Source of the DNA: Hofstenia miamia
Taxonomy: Eukaryota; Xenacoelomorpha; Acoela; Hofsteniidae
DNA: 26,163 nucleotides
NCBI GenBank assembly: GCA_900660155.1
Contig: CABFPE010000275.1
Span: 279,853 to 306,015, forward strand
Direction of reading: 5' to 3'
Shown here: positions 8,875-17,504 of the stretch, in pieces
Layout of the letters: every line of letters begins with the position of its first letter
Numbering within the stretch: the first letter of the stretch is position 1
Made by a program: the position numbers and the translations under genes
Notes under the pieces: generated by a model
Told to the model about the DNA's origin: nothing
The model's input: only the letters and a program-made list of their open reading frames with translations
Databases searched by the model: none

Positions 8875-9360
8875 CGGAAAAATGTTTTGCAAAGACAATG
8901 CATTTAAAAGGCAACGCGCAAAAGCTATCTTACTTGGGATTGTCTTGTAATAGTAAGCAATTGATAATAGTTACCTCAACCAAAGATTCCAGAGAGTTAA
9001 ATTAAACGATATTTTTTCTGAATGATTACCGGATTACAATGGGGTGTCTTTAGGAACGATTCTTGGTCCTCTTTTTAGTATTTATGGAAATGACATGCAG
9101 TCAAAAACTAATTGCAATCTAATTCAATATGCCGATGACATCTGCATCTTCAGCGATAATACATCAATGCACCTATCAGTGGAATCAGTTGCAACAAATT
9201 GTCAAAATAATTTTCAATCATAAGTTTATAATTAATGAGGCTGAGACGGAATTTTGTATTTTACAGCCCAATAAAAGTAACTACGATGTTTCCAAAGTGA
9301 CTTTGAAAATAAATAATGTTAATGTACCTATTGTAGACATTTTCAAATTCATTGGCTACT
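8875..9360 (+). pseudogene. LINE reverse transcriptase, central part (frameshifted relic)
   Basis: In successive plus-strand frames one reads KLSYLGLSCNSKQLI (8915-8965), then SYLNQRFQRVKLNDIFSE, then after a TGA LPDYNGVSLGTILGPLFSIY, equivalent to the conserved GVPQGSILGPLLF-IY box. Next comes the catalytic YADD as NLIQYADDICIFSDN (near 9125-9150). A frameshift near 9215 leads to NHKFIINEAETEFCILQ and then VPIVDIFKFIGYL, equivalent to the KT-and-kfLGy region of LINE palms and thumbs. The sequence then switches abruptly to hAT-like sequence. Endonuclease and C-terminus are absent. Clade unassigned. Confidence 0.85.
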
Positions 9361-9560
9361 TGTTGATTGGTCGTATTTGTGTAAATGAGGAGATTCAGAT
9401 GAGTTGTTCAATGGCATAATAAACAAAGTAAATATGCTTGCTGTGGATCTTGATGTTGAGATCAAAATTCCTAGACTTACTGGACGTCAGACTCACAGAG
9501 AAAACTACAAAACATTCATGCCAAAGTAATATTACAGGTAGTAATATTCAAAAAATCTTA
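9360..9560 (+). pseudogene. hAT transposase fragment (second copy of the one inside the 12328-13515 element)
   Basis: About 200 bp closely matches 12703-12900. One frame reads FNGIINKVNMLAVDLDVEIK, then IPRLTGRQTHRENYKTFMPK (RQTHR at 9485-9499), then TAA and YYR. This is the PR--GRQ-HR segment of ZMYM1-like/'52-kDa repressor'-type hAT transposases. It includes the first bases of the intron seen in the other copy (ttacag/gtagtaat), then diverges. It lies immediately after the LINE RT relic, sharing a boundary near 9360. Confidence 0.7.
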
Positions 9561-10556
9561 AACTAAATCTTATGCATAAAATTCAAAAGTAATTCATGAG
9601 GCAAGCATTCAATATGAAATGTGGGGCAATGGTTTAATTTTTTAAAGGAAGATAACTATGGAAAGAATGTATATAATTCAATCTAATTTGAGCTACAGTT
9701 ATCACCAATCTCTAATGGTAGGCTAAAACTAGATCTTCACCTCAATTGAGCAATTTTTTTGTTATATATTATATTTATAAATCAAAGTGTTTAGTTTATC
9801 CTAGTGATTATTATTGGCCAAAATTCCCTTCTATCTCTGATAGTATAAAAATGTGTTCCATTTGCACAAAAACAAATGAATAAATATGCATAGCAGTAAG
9901 GACAACCAAAATAACATGTCAGTAAAAATGCGTATTCTTACAGATATATGGTATGAAATTAATTTAAGTTTGTTAGCTTTCTATTATATCTAACATTGAA
10001 AATCATTCCTTAGTTATTTCTTGGTTCACTAACATCCACTAACATCTATGCTTTTAAAGTCTTGTGTACTAATTCAAAAATACAGTTGTAAAGTTCCTGT
10101 TTATAATTCTATTATGAAATAGGCAAAATCTAAAGTAGAGCTACTTTTTTTATAAACAATTGTATTGTTTCGCCGGCCTGTTATTCTTTCTGGTTATATA
10201 GTTGTAAATATGATTCTTTGCATTGAAAATAATTCTAAAATTATGAATTCAAAATTCATGTGAAATAATTAGGCTGACATTTAGTTTCCTTTTTTTCTTA
10301 CCAGTTGAGGGCCTATAGCAAACCTTGTATACATAAGCATGTGACCCGATGTGTTCAGCTATTGGATTTAAATCACTGCATGACAAATGCTAAACATTAA
10401 AATTAGAAGTCTTTATACAAATTTACTAGTAAAGAAAGTAATTGACGAAAAAATTAAAATATTCAGTAATCACAACATTAAAATATTTTATTGTTGATTG
10501 TAACACTTTACGAGAATTTCTTATTTTGGCAACTAACAACACGCTATTAGAATTCA
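9561..10556. other. AT-rich stretch, nothing recognised
   Basis: No coding similarity, terminal repeats or RNA gene seen on either strand. Confidence 0.5.
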
Positions 10557-11500
10557 ATGTTCATTTCTATGTTTAATAATATAGACCATCCATGGAAAGC
10601 TCGCTTAGCCCAAGACTTGCAAATATATATTAATCTAGTATTGAAAGACAATTTCACAATAAAAATATAAAATTCATATATTATGCAAGATACATAAATG
10701 ATATCTTCGACATAGTAACAAATATTCAAGAAGCAGAAAATATACTAATGAAATGAAATAGTTTAGATGAAAAAATTCAATTTACAAAGGAAGAGGAAAC
10801 ACAACTTCTTTCATTTTATAAATGTCAATATTATTCAAAAAATGGAAATTTTATTACTAACATTTTTAGAAAACAAATGGACACAAATCTTGTTTTCAAT
10901 TTCAAAGCAATATCTCAAATAAGCTATAAGCGATCACTCATACACAGTTAAATCCATAGGATCTTTAATATTTGTTCAAATTATGAAATTCGACAAGAAA
11001 TTTTATTACTTAAACACCCTACGAGAAAATCAATATCCAGATAAATTGCATAGATCGTAAAATTAGAGACAATAAATAAGAAAATTGGAAAGAATAGCAC
11101 TTTAAACAACAAGAAGTTATTTATGCATACATTCAAGATAGAATCCAGAGGAATCCACAAATGCCGCCTAAATCTTAAAAACATTGAATTTTTAAAAGAA
11201 AATGTGAGAATAGCATCAACAACATATAAAATATGATCTATTCTCAACTTAAGAGACCTTACTAATTTGGAAGATTTGTCTAACATTGTTTTCAAAATTA
11301 CAGGTGCTTTTGGTAAAACACAATTGTGAAGAATTCAAGAGCATAGACCAATAGAAATATCGAATCACTTTAAAATCTGTAATTATCAATTTAGTTATAA
11401 AATCTTATGCAAGACAATATCAATTTACACTAAAAGCAGCAGAATCATATTATATAACATATTTAAAACCAACTTTAAAAATAAGACTACATATTCAAAA
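10557..11500 (+). pseudogene. Penelope-like element: RT C-terminal half plus GIY-YIG endonuclease relic
   Basis: Reading the plus strand gives MESSLSPRLANIY (ATG at 10592), matching the MGSPLSPILANI box of Penelope-type RTs. A stop and then FIYYARYINDIFDIV follow, with the catalytic YVDD box changed to YIND at 10691-10702. Next come KIQFTKEEETQLLSFY, NGNFITNIFRKQMDTN (the VYRKPTHT region), YKRSLIH, and IFNICSNYEIRQEILLLKH. Further on, SNIVFKIT followed by GKTQL-RIQEHRP (11310-11345) resembles the YVGKT-R-L--RI-EH part of the GIY-YIG nuclease. Then AAESYYITYLKPTLKI carries the expected Glu (11442-11444). Several stops and frameshifts make it dead. The N-terminal RT is missing. Confidence 0.85.
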
Positions 11501-11529
11501 CATTATTTTCATCGAATTTATTAAATTAA

Positions 11530-11727
11530 TTAATTACATCGAATTTTGTACGGTAAATTTCTATTTCTGATTATGCTAAATATTAGCGAAATATATTTCT
11601 GATTGCGAACACCCCAAACATAGTGTATCATTGTATTCAACAATTTAATGAATATTTTCTTTTCGTCGTTTTGTCCAGTAACCAGTGAAAATGTACAATT
11701 GAGTAATTCTCTTACTCCTACAATCAA
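11530..11727 (-). pseudogene. Possible LINE ORF2 C-terminal scrap (weak)
   Basis: The minus-strand frame contains KLLNTMIHYVWGVRNQK, which resembles the iW--Rn stretch near the end of some LINE ORF2 proteins, in a run of 65 codons ending LPYKIRCN. The similarity is short and judged by eye. It may be chance. Confidence 0.25.
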
Positions 11728-11752
11728 AGAATTTCAACATTCTTAAGGATTT

Positions 11753-12058
11753 ATGTTGAAATTAGTAATTTCGAGTAATAATTTAAAAAGTGATGATGTT
11801 ACTTTAAACGAAAAAGAATGCAAAAAAATTGTTCAAAATGTTGAGAAGTCAATTAAAAATTTGGGAACGAAAGGGCCAAGTGTAGAACAAATAAAATTAA
11901 ATGACAAAAATGATATTAGCTTACTTTGTAAAAATAATGAAGATGTAAATATAACAGAAAGAGCACTAGGTAAATTGAAGAACGTAAGCATACAAAATCG
12001 ATCGAATTTGATAGCTTATATGTTCAATTTAATATATGAGGAGTCTGTTATTTGGTAA
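11753..12058 (+). CDS. Unassigned 101-codon open frame, Lys/Asn-rich
   Basis: ATG at 11753, TAA at 12056-12058. The product is hydrophilic and Lys-rich (NEKECKKIVQNVEKSIKNL, later ALGKLKNVSIQNRSN), likely mostly helical with no membrane segment. I recognise no domain. It ends where the LINE endonuclease relic begins, so it could be part of that LINE's ORF1 region or of an unrelated relic. AT-rich composition makes a chance open frame possible. Confidence 0.25.
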   Translation: MLKLVISSNNLKSDDVTLNEKECKKIVQNVEKSIKNLGTKGPSVEQIKLNDKNDISLLCKNNEDVNITERALGKLKNVSIQNRSNLIAYMFNLIYEESVIW

Positions 12059-12702
12059 ATTTAAGTTATTGTAGTAAGACCAATCATTTCAAGCTTTTCA
12101 AGAAAACCTATTCCAAGAATTTTGCATTGCAAATCAAACAACAAATCTATATATTATTATGGGTGATGATTATAGCCAAAACTACTTGTGTGAAATTGAA
12201 AGAAACCGATTTAATTGATATCCTTACTATGGAAGTTATAAATAAAAATATACCAACGCATATCAACTTTGCCAAGTCTTCTTTGATTGATTACATCATT
12301 ACTGAAATTTCAAATATTAATGCACATCAGAGGCGCAGCCAGGGGGGGCACACCGAAAATTTTCTTTAAAACAAAAGTTTCTCGTTTATTTATCTTAACA
12401 CTAATAATCCTGAAATACATAAATTAAAATTTAAGTGCAAAAGGCATAAGGTATAATACCAAATTTAAAAGATTATTTTTTTGTGCAAATTTGACTTAGA
12501 ACAGGACAAAAACGTTATCCACGGTCAACGGTTTTGAAGCTCCAAATCCGTGACGTCGACGGTTAATTATAATAAATGTTTGCGCTTGTTATATTCATTT
12601 AGAAAAGAGAAAGGAGAAATCAATCTGGTAAACTGTACAATGTATGTGAAAAAGACAATGATAATGCCTGTTGCGAAGATTTATGATGGCGGAAAGCGTT
12701 GA

Positions 12703-13373
12703 TTGGTCGTGTAAATGAGAAGATTCCGATGAGGTGTTCAATGGCATACAAACAAAGTAAACATGCTTGCTGTGAATCTTGATGTTGAGATCAAAAGCCT
12801 AGAATTACTGGACGTCAGACTCACAGAGAAAGCTACAAAGCATTCATGCCAAAGTAATATTACAGGTAGCAATATTCAAAAAAATCGAAAACTAATTTTT
12901 TATCAATTTTATCTTATTTTTAGGCGCTCTCTGTTTATTCCTTACTTGGAAGATATGCTACATCAGGTGGAGAAACGTTTTCAACCTTCTGAGCGTCAAT
13001 GTCTCCAGCTGGAACATACAATCCTCCGGTTTCTAAAACAAAGAACATTTGAAGACCTCTCTCAAGCGATTGCTATGTACAAGGAAGAATTATATCTACG
13101 CGATGCCGTTTTAGCGGCAGGCATGTTAGCCTACTGTCAACGCTGAACTTCCTTCAAATGTAATGTATACCTTGGCAATGTGCGATGCAACATTGATGTA
13201 CTATTGAGGTTATTTGCGACTCTGCTGGTGACCACTGCTACAAGTGAGCGATCCTTCTCAATATTGAGGAAACTTGTCATATATCTCAGAAGTATGATGG
13301 GAGAAACCAGATTAAGTGGCTTAGGAAATTTGTCATGAAAATAGATATTGAAGAAGTTCTAAAAAAACCTTAA
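12703..13373 (+). pseudogene. hAT transposase C-terminal region with dimerisation (hATC) domain
   Basis: Before the intron one frame gives IPR-like sequence followed by ITGRQTHRESYKAFMPK, TAA, YYR. After the 58-bp intron comes RSLFIPYLEDMLHQVEKRF, the S-FiPyLD-l---l--RF motif of ZMYM1-like hAT transposases, continuing to AGMLAYCQR and a stop at 13144-13146. A further frame holds the hATC dimerisation core FATLLVTTATSERSFSILRK (SERSFS at 13243-13260), then YLRSMMGETRLSGL and finally KIDIEEVLKK. Upstream coding parts (BED finger, catalytic first Asp region) are missing. Stops and frameshifts make it inactive. Confidence 0.85.
12866..12923 (+). other. 58-bp spliceosomal intron in the hAT transposase relic
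   Basis: tacag/GTAGCAAT at the donor and ttatttttAG/gcgc at the acceptor. Removing it joins ...YYR to RSLFIPYLED in one frame (phase 2). The interior is AT-rich, as expected for a short intron. Confidence 0.75.
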
Positions 13374-13669
13374 TAACAGAAATCGAATATTGAATAATAT
13401 TGTGTAAGGAAAAAATTTGTTAGATTTTTTTATTTAAAAAACAAACGATTTTTGTTAGGTAGTTAATAAGTTTTAAAAAATTCGGGCCACCCCGAACATA
13501 AATCCTGCGCCACTGATACATATGAACGCTTTTTTTACAGATTTTTTTCATATCAGATCATTTGATGACATTTGCAATACCTAACAATATAACGATTCAA
13601 ACAGATTCACTGATATATCCACTAAAAGATTTTATTCAAAGAAATACTTCATTGACATTAAATTTTTAA

Positions 13670-14229
13670 CACTAGAACACCCAGCAATATAAACTTACCG
13701 TCAATTTGACGGTTTAGCTATTTTTTACGTATATTATTTAATATAATCAATTAAAATGTATATCAAAATAAAAAGAAAGTAAATACAATAAAAGAAGATT
13801 GTCTATACGTCAACACCACACTTTTTATTTTGAGTATTGTATCAGAAAGGTCACTGTCAGTTTCACTGCCGCTGTTTGAGACAAGAACCAAAAGCTGTAT
13901 CTAAATCTGCAATTTCCAAAGTATCACTATCACCGGATTCTTCTTCAGCTATTAAACGATGATCAGCTAGAGCATCAATTATGACAGCAGCTAGTTCCTC
14001 GCAGGTTCGCCTTGGTCGCCGTTAATTTAACGGTTAGTGAGTGTTCTAGTATTATTGCATTGTAACTTATTAACAAACACAGCTCTTTCCAAAAATAAAA
14101 CTGCAATTGGTTGAGCCCAACAGCCAATTAAAAGTCATGATGTCTGATACTGTTTTATCTTAATGTTAAACGACTATATTATAAATATATTTGAAAACCG
14201 TCAAACTGACGTTTTTGGGTGTTCTAGTG
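13670..14229. mobile_element. piggyBac-like non-autonomous element at a TTAA-type site
   Basis: Both ends begin CACTAGAACACCC when read inward (13670 on plus, 14229 on minus). The left flank is TTAA (13666-13669) and the right flank TTAC (14230-14233), consistent with a decayed TTAA duplication. A perfect 17-bp palindrome, ACCGTCAATTTGACGGT, lies at 13697-13713 near the left end, and a related imperfect one (accgtcaaactgacgt) lies at 14197-14212 near the right end. A third end-like sequence, with a 15-bp palindrome (14019-14033) and gagtgttctagtatta (14040-14055), sits inside, so the unit may be two copies sharing a left end. It interrupts the LINE relic. Confidence 0.8.
13826..14021 (-). pseudogene. 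piggyBac-like transposase N-terminal relic
   Basis: On the minus strand, 52 codons from 14021 read RRPRRTCEELAAVIIDALAD and then IAEEESGDSDTLEIADLD before a TGA at 13865-13863. A one-base shift then gives SNSGSETDSDLSDTILKI. The repeated acidic Ser/Asp/Glu clusters are typical of the N-terminal tail of piggyBac transposases. No start codon precedes it: the frame opens straight out of a terminal palindrome, so the 5' part is deleted. The DDE catalytic domain is absent. Confidence 0.6.
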
Positions 14230-14316
14230 TTACAAGAATTGATGAAGTTAAGCTGGAGTGATTATTACTTTTGCACAAAGGTAGATCAAAAAATGATGTT
14301 TATAATCGATAATTTA

Positions 14317-15091
14317 CCCATATTCCAGTTGGGGGGGGGGGAANNNNNNNNNNNNNNNNNNNNNNNNNNNNNNNNNNNNNNNNNNNNNNNNNNNNNNNNN
14401 NNNNNNNNNNNNNNNNNNNNNNNNNNNNNNNNNNNNNNNNNNNNNNNNNNNNNNNNNNNNNNNNNNNNNNNNNNNNNNNNNNNNNNNNNNNNNNNNNNNN
14501 NNNNNNNNNNNNNNNNNNNNNNNNNNNNNNNNNNNNNNNNNNNNNNNNNNNNNNNNNNNNNNNNNNNNNNNNNNNNNNNNNNNNNNNNNNNNNNNNNNNN
14601 NNNNNNNNNNNNNNNNNNNNNNNNNNNNNNNNNNNNNNNNNNNNNNNNNNNNNNNNNNNNNNNNNNNNNNNNNNNNNNNNNNNNNNNNNNNNNNNNNNNN
14701 NNNNNNNNNNNNNNNNNNNNNNNNNNNNNNNNNNNNNNNNNNNNNNNNNNNNNNNNNNNNNNNNNNNNNNNNNNNNNNNNNNNNNNNNNNNNNNNNNNNN
14801 NNNNNNNNNNNNNNNNNNNNNNNNNNNNNNNNNNNNNNNNNNNNNNNNNNNNNNNNNNNNNNNNNNNNNNNNNNNNNNNNNNNNNNNNNNNNNNNNNNNN
14901 NNNNNNNNNNNNNNNNNNNNNNNNNNNNNNNNNNNNNNNNNNNNNNNNNNNNNNNNNNNNNNNNNNNNNNNNNNNNNNNNNNNNNNNNNNNNNNNNNNNN
15001 NNNNNNNNNNNNNNNNNNNNNNNNNNNNNNNNNNNNNNNNNNNNNNNNNNNNNNNNNNNNNCGTACATAAAAAAGCCCAACTGGAATAGGG
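14317..15091. mobile_element. Second TTAA-type (piggyBac-like) element, interior lost in assembly gap
   Basis: The left side reads TTTA then CCCATATTCCAGTTGGG (14313-14333). The right side reads CCCAACTGGAATAGGGTTAA (15076-15095), whose reverse complement is TTAA then CCCTATTCCAGTTGGG. The near-perfect inverted ends with TTAA-like flanks define an element of about 775 bp if the N length is right. The right end closely resembles the sequence ending at 20969, so this family has at least one more copy in the window. Confidence 0.65.
14344..15061. other. Assembly gap (718 N)
   Basis: A run of N preceded by an 11-G homopolymer (14331-14341). Any reading frame drawn through it is meaningless. Confidence 1.
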
Positions 15092-15197
15092 TTAACAAGT
15101 ATTTCTCATAAGCTTGTTCCAACTACAAAAAATCAAAAACTCAATATAAAGCATGACAAAGAAACTAGGAAGATATAGATATTTAAAGAAGTGAAAA

Positions 15198-15199
<2 letters not shown>

Positions 15200-15230
<31 letters not shown>
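15200..15230. repeat. (TA)15 microsatellite
   Basis: Uninterrupted TA dinucleotide tract. Confidence 0.95.
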
Positions 15231-15231
<1 letters not shown>

Positions 15232-15454
15232 TTGAAGTATTAAAATACTTTAACTGTCAAACAATTATTTTATTAAGACTGCCTCCTCTCTCAAAAAACC
15301 TTAGCTTTACAGAATTCCCGAATAAAGATTCTTCTACTTCTTCTAACAGATACCGCAAATTTCTAACATGATAATTAAAATATATGCTATATTCTGTTGA
15401 AGAGAGCAACAAATCATTTCTATACCTTCACCAAAACAAGCTCACATAAATTAG

Positions 15455-16250
15455 ACCATCCCTAGGCTTGATCTTAATGCATGCCTTGAATGGTCGCAAC
15501 GAGATGATTCTCAACACAAACAAAACGATGGTTATTTTGTTCAGAAAGGGGATTGGGGACTGGCGTCCAATGATTCCTTAATATTTAATTCTGATTGTAC
15601 ATATGCTTCTTCGGTTACAAAACATCTTGGTGTTTGGCTCAGTGATGACCTAAAATGGAAGGCTACATATCACCAAAGCTTCTCTTCATTGAATGTTACA
15701 GAAACACTCCTTATTCTCTTCCACTGACCATGAGACTTAAAATATATAGTGATAATATCTTGTCCGCCCTCATGCATGCATCTGAAATTTGTTATCCATC
15801 GAAAGTTGAACTCCAGAAGCTTGAAACCTTCCAATATAGATGCCTGAAGTGGATTCACAAGTTCTTCCTGAGATCGACAAATGACATAAATCATTGCCAA
15901 TATCCTGCTTTATTCAATTTAAATAAACAAATTTCTGAAAAGATTATCATTCGGGTATAGAATTACATTTCACTGAAGTTTTCAGACAAATCGCTTGGTG
16001 ATATACAACGTGATTTTTTATCTTGAAATGAGTTCGCACGAATGCTTCCACCTCCAATTTCATTATACGAACAGCATGACTCCTAAATTCCCCGTCACAT
16101 ATACATCACTGTACATATTCAGCCAACCATCGTTTTTAGAAGTGAACTGATGTCATTGTTTTTAAAATTTGTTGGTGATAACTATGATTACGAACATTAT
16201 CCTTTTGTATTTAAGGCAATACTGCTGGTGCTACTACTACTACTACAAAT
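15455..16250 (+). pseudogene. LINE reverse transcriptase C-terminal region (frameshifted relic)
   Basis: Plus-strand frames read RLDLNACLEWS, then MILNTNKTMVILFRKG (the lN--Kt-vm-f motif), then a frame with SVTKHLGVWLSDDLKWKATY (the kyLGv thumb motif). A further frame (to the TAG at 15958-15960) gives LSALMHASEICYPSKVELQK and LETFQYRCLKWIHKFF, matching the LE--Q-rcLkwi stretch of LINE C-termini. Later FRSELMSLFLKFVGD fits a C-terminal end. The element stops near a short (CTA)5 tract at about 16226-16245, possibly its 3' tail. The catalytic YADD is not present. Confidence 0.75.
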
Positions 16251-16427
16251 GAAATACACTACTTTCATTGGAATCTCAACAATGAAAGAGAAGGAAGGAA
16301 TGGAATTTGCGGGTGGTTGCTAAGGATTGGGCAAACAAATGATCCAAAATTATCGCGCTAACAGATTTTGTTTACTTAAACTTGCATTTACCAGAAAACA
16401 ACAAGAAACCACCTCCGATAGGGTTGT

Positions 16428-17504
16428 TCACACTGCATATTTTTGATCCACCGAAAATGTGCGCGCAACTACTTTTTCAAAATTTACATTTTTTACTCTG
16501 CTGACAGCTCTTAGATTTTCACCAAAATTCGCTATAAACAGAGACTACCCTAACCAGGCATTTTCTTTAGTTTTTCACAAAATTGTCAATAATTTTGCAA
16601 AATGACTTTAAAAGCCAATAATGTAAAGGCAAAGATGTATTTTTATTACAATAGAGGGGTAATTTTTTTGCAGCCAGCAGTTTTTTTTAGTAAATTGCCG
16701 CTTTTCTCCATATTCTTAAAAACTGCATGAATGTACAAAAATTACTTGAAAGTTGCAATGTTGTTTTCGTACATAACATTTCGGTATTTTTGTGTTTTGA
16801 TGTAATATTCGTAACAAATTGAAAAAATCGTTAAATTTTCTAAAATAGGCTGATGTCTATCGGTCACCCGATATTGTAACAAACAACATATTCCCACCTT
16901 ATGTTTTTGTGATGTTGTTGTAAAAAATATTGTCAATTATGTGAAAAACGGAGAAAACATTTTATNTCACACTGCATATTTTTGATCCACCGAAAATGTG
17001 CGCGCAACTACTTTTTCAAAATTTACATTTTTTACTCTGCTGACAGCTCTTAGATTTTCACCAAAATTCGCTATAAACAGAGACTACCCTAACCAGGCAT
17101 TTTCTTTAGTTTTTCACAAAATTGTCAATAATTTTGCAAAATGACTTTAAAAGCCAATAATGTAAAGGCAAAGATGTATTTTTATTACAATAGAGGGGTA
17201 ATTTTTTTGCAGCCAGCAGTTTTTTTTAGTAAATTGCCGCTTTTCTCCATATTCTTAAAAACTGCATGAATGTACAAAAATTACTTGAAAGTTGCAATGT
17301 TGTTTTCGTACATAACATTTCGGTATTTTTGTGTTTTGATGTAATATTCGTAACAAATTGAAAAAATCGTTAAATTTTCTAAAATAGGCTGATGTCTATC
17401 GGTCACCCGATATTGTAACAAACAACATATTCCCACCTTATGTTTTTGTGATGTTGTTGTAAAAAATATTGTCAATTATGTGAAAAACGGAGAAAACATT
17501 TTAT
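16428..17504. repeat. Exact 538-bp direct duplication flanking single N at 16966
   Basis: 16428-16965 and 16967-17504 appear identical base for base, including a 64-codon minus-strand open frame found in each at the same offset (539). Identical copies separated by one N are best explained as an unmerged contig overlap. The content is AT-rich and unrecognised. Confidence 0.9.

Larger units (their letters stand above)
12328..13515 (+). mobile_element. hAT DNA transposon, internally deleted, with 8-bp target duplication
   Basis: The left end reads CAGAGGCGCAGCCAGG. The right end, read inward on the minus strand, is CAGTGGCGCAGGATTT. CAG-GGCGCA ends are typical of hAT elements of the ZMYM1-like group. 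The flanks ATGCACAT (12320-12327) and ATACATAT (13516-13523) match at 6 of 8 positions, as expected for an aged 8-bp hAT target duplication. The element is 1,188 bp, much shorter than an autonomous hAT, and holds only the C-terminal part of a transposase. It is inserted in the LINE relic. Confidence 0.85.
12052..15170 (+). mobile_element. LINE endonuclease relic, split by three later DNA-transposon insertions
   Basis: Segment 1 (12052-12327) reads SFQAFQENLFQEFCIANQTT and NLYIIMGDDYSQN (the yI-GDfN endonuclease motif), then after a frameshift DLIDILTMEVINKNIPTHIN and SSLIDYIIT (the TR/TH-...-S-iDyi motif). Segment 2 (13516-13669) reads FFTDFF, then ISDHLMTFAIPNN (ISDH at 13550-13561, the conserved SDH of AP endonucleases), then SLTLNF. 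Segment 3 (14230-14316) continues LQELMKLSWSDYYFCTKV and KMMFIIDNL. Segment 4 (15092-about 15170) reads NKYFS then LVPTTKNQKLNIKHDKETRK. Together they follow the order of an endonuclease C-terminus and the EN-RT linker. The intervening blocks are a hAT, a piggyBac-like and another TTAA-type element. Confidence 0.8.

Noticed and set aside
10547..11295. Minus-strand open frames at 10547-10729 and 10981-11295
   Set aside because: They are antisense shadows of the plus-strand Penelope-like relic.
14191..15122. Long open frames on both strands across 14191-15122
   Set aside because: They exist only because N codons are read through; the real flanks are short transposon and LINE sequence.
15670..15900. 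Minus-strand frame at 15670-15900
   Set aside because: Antisense shadow of the LINE RT C-terminal relic.
16742..17475. Two identical 64-codon minus-strand frames taken as a duplicated gene
   Set aside because: They are one sequence represented twice around N16966, with no recognisable domain.
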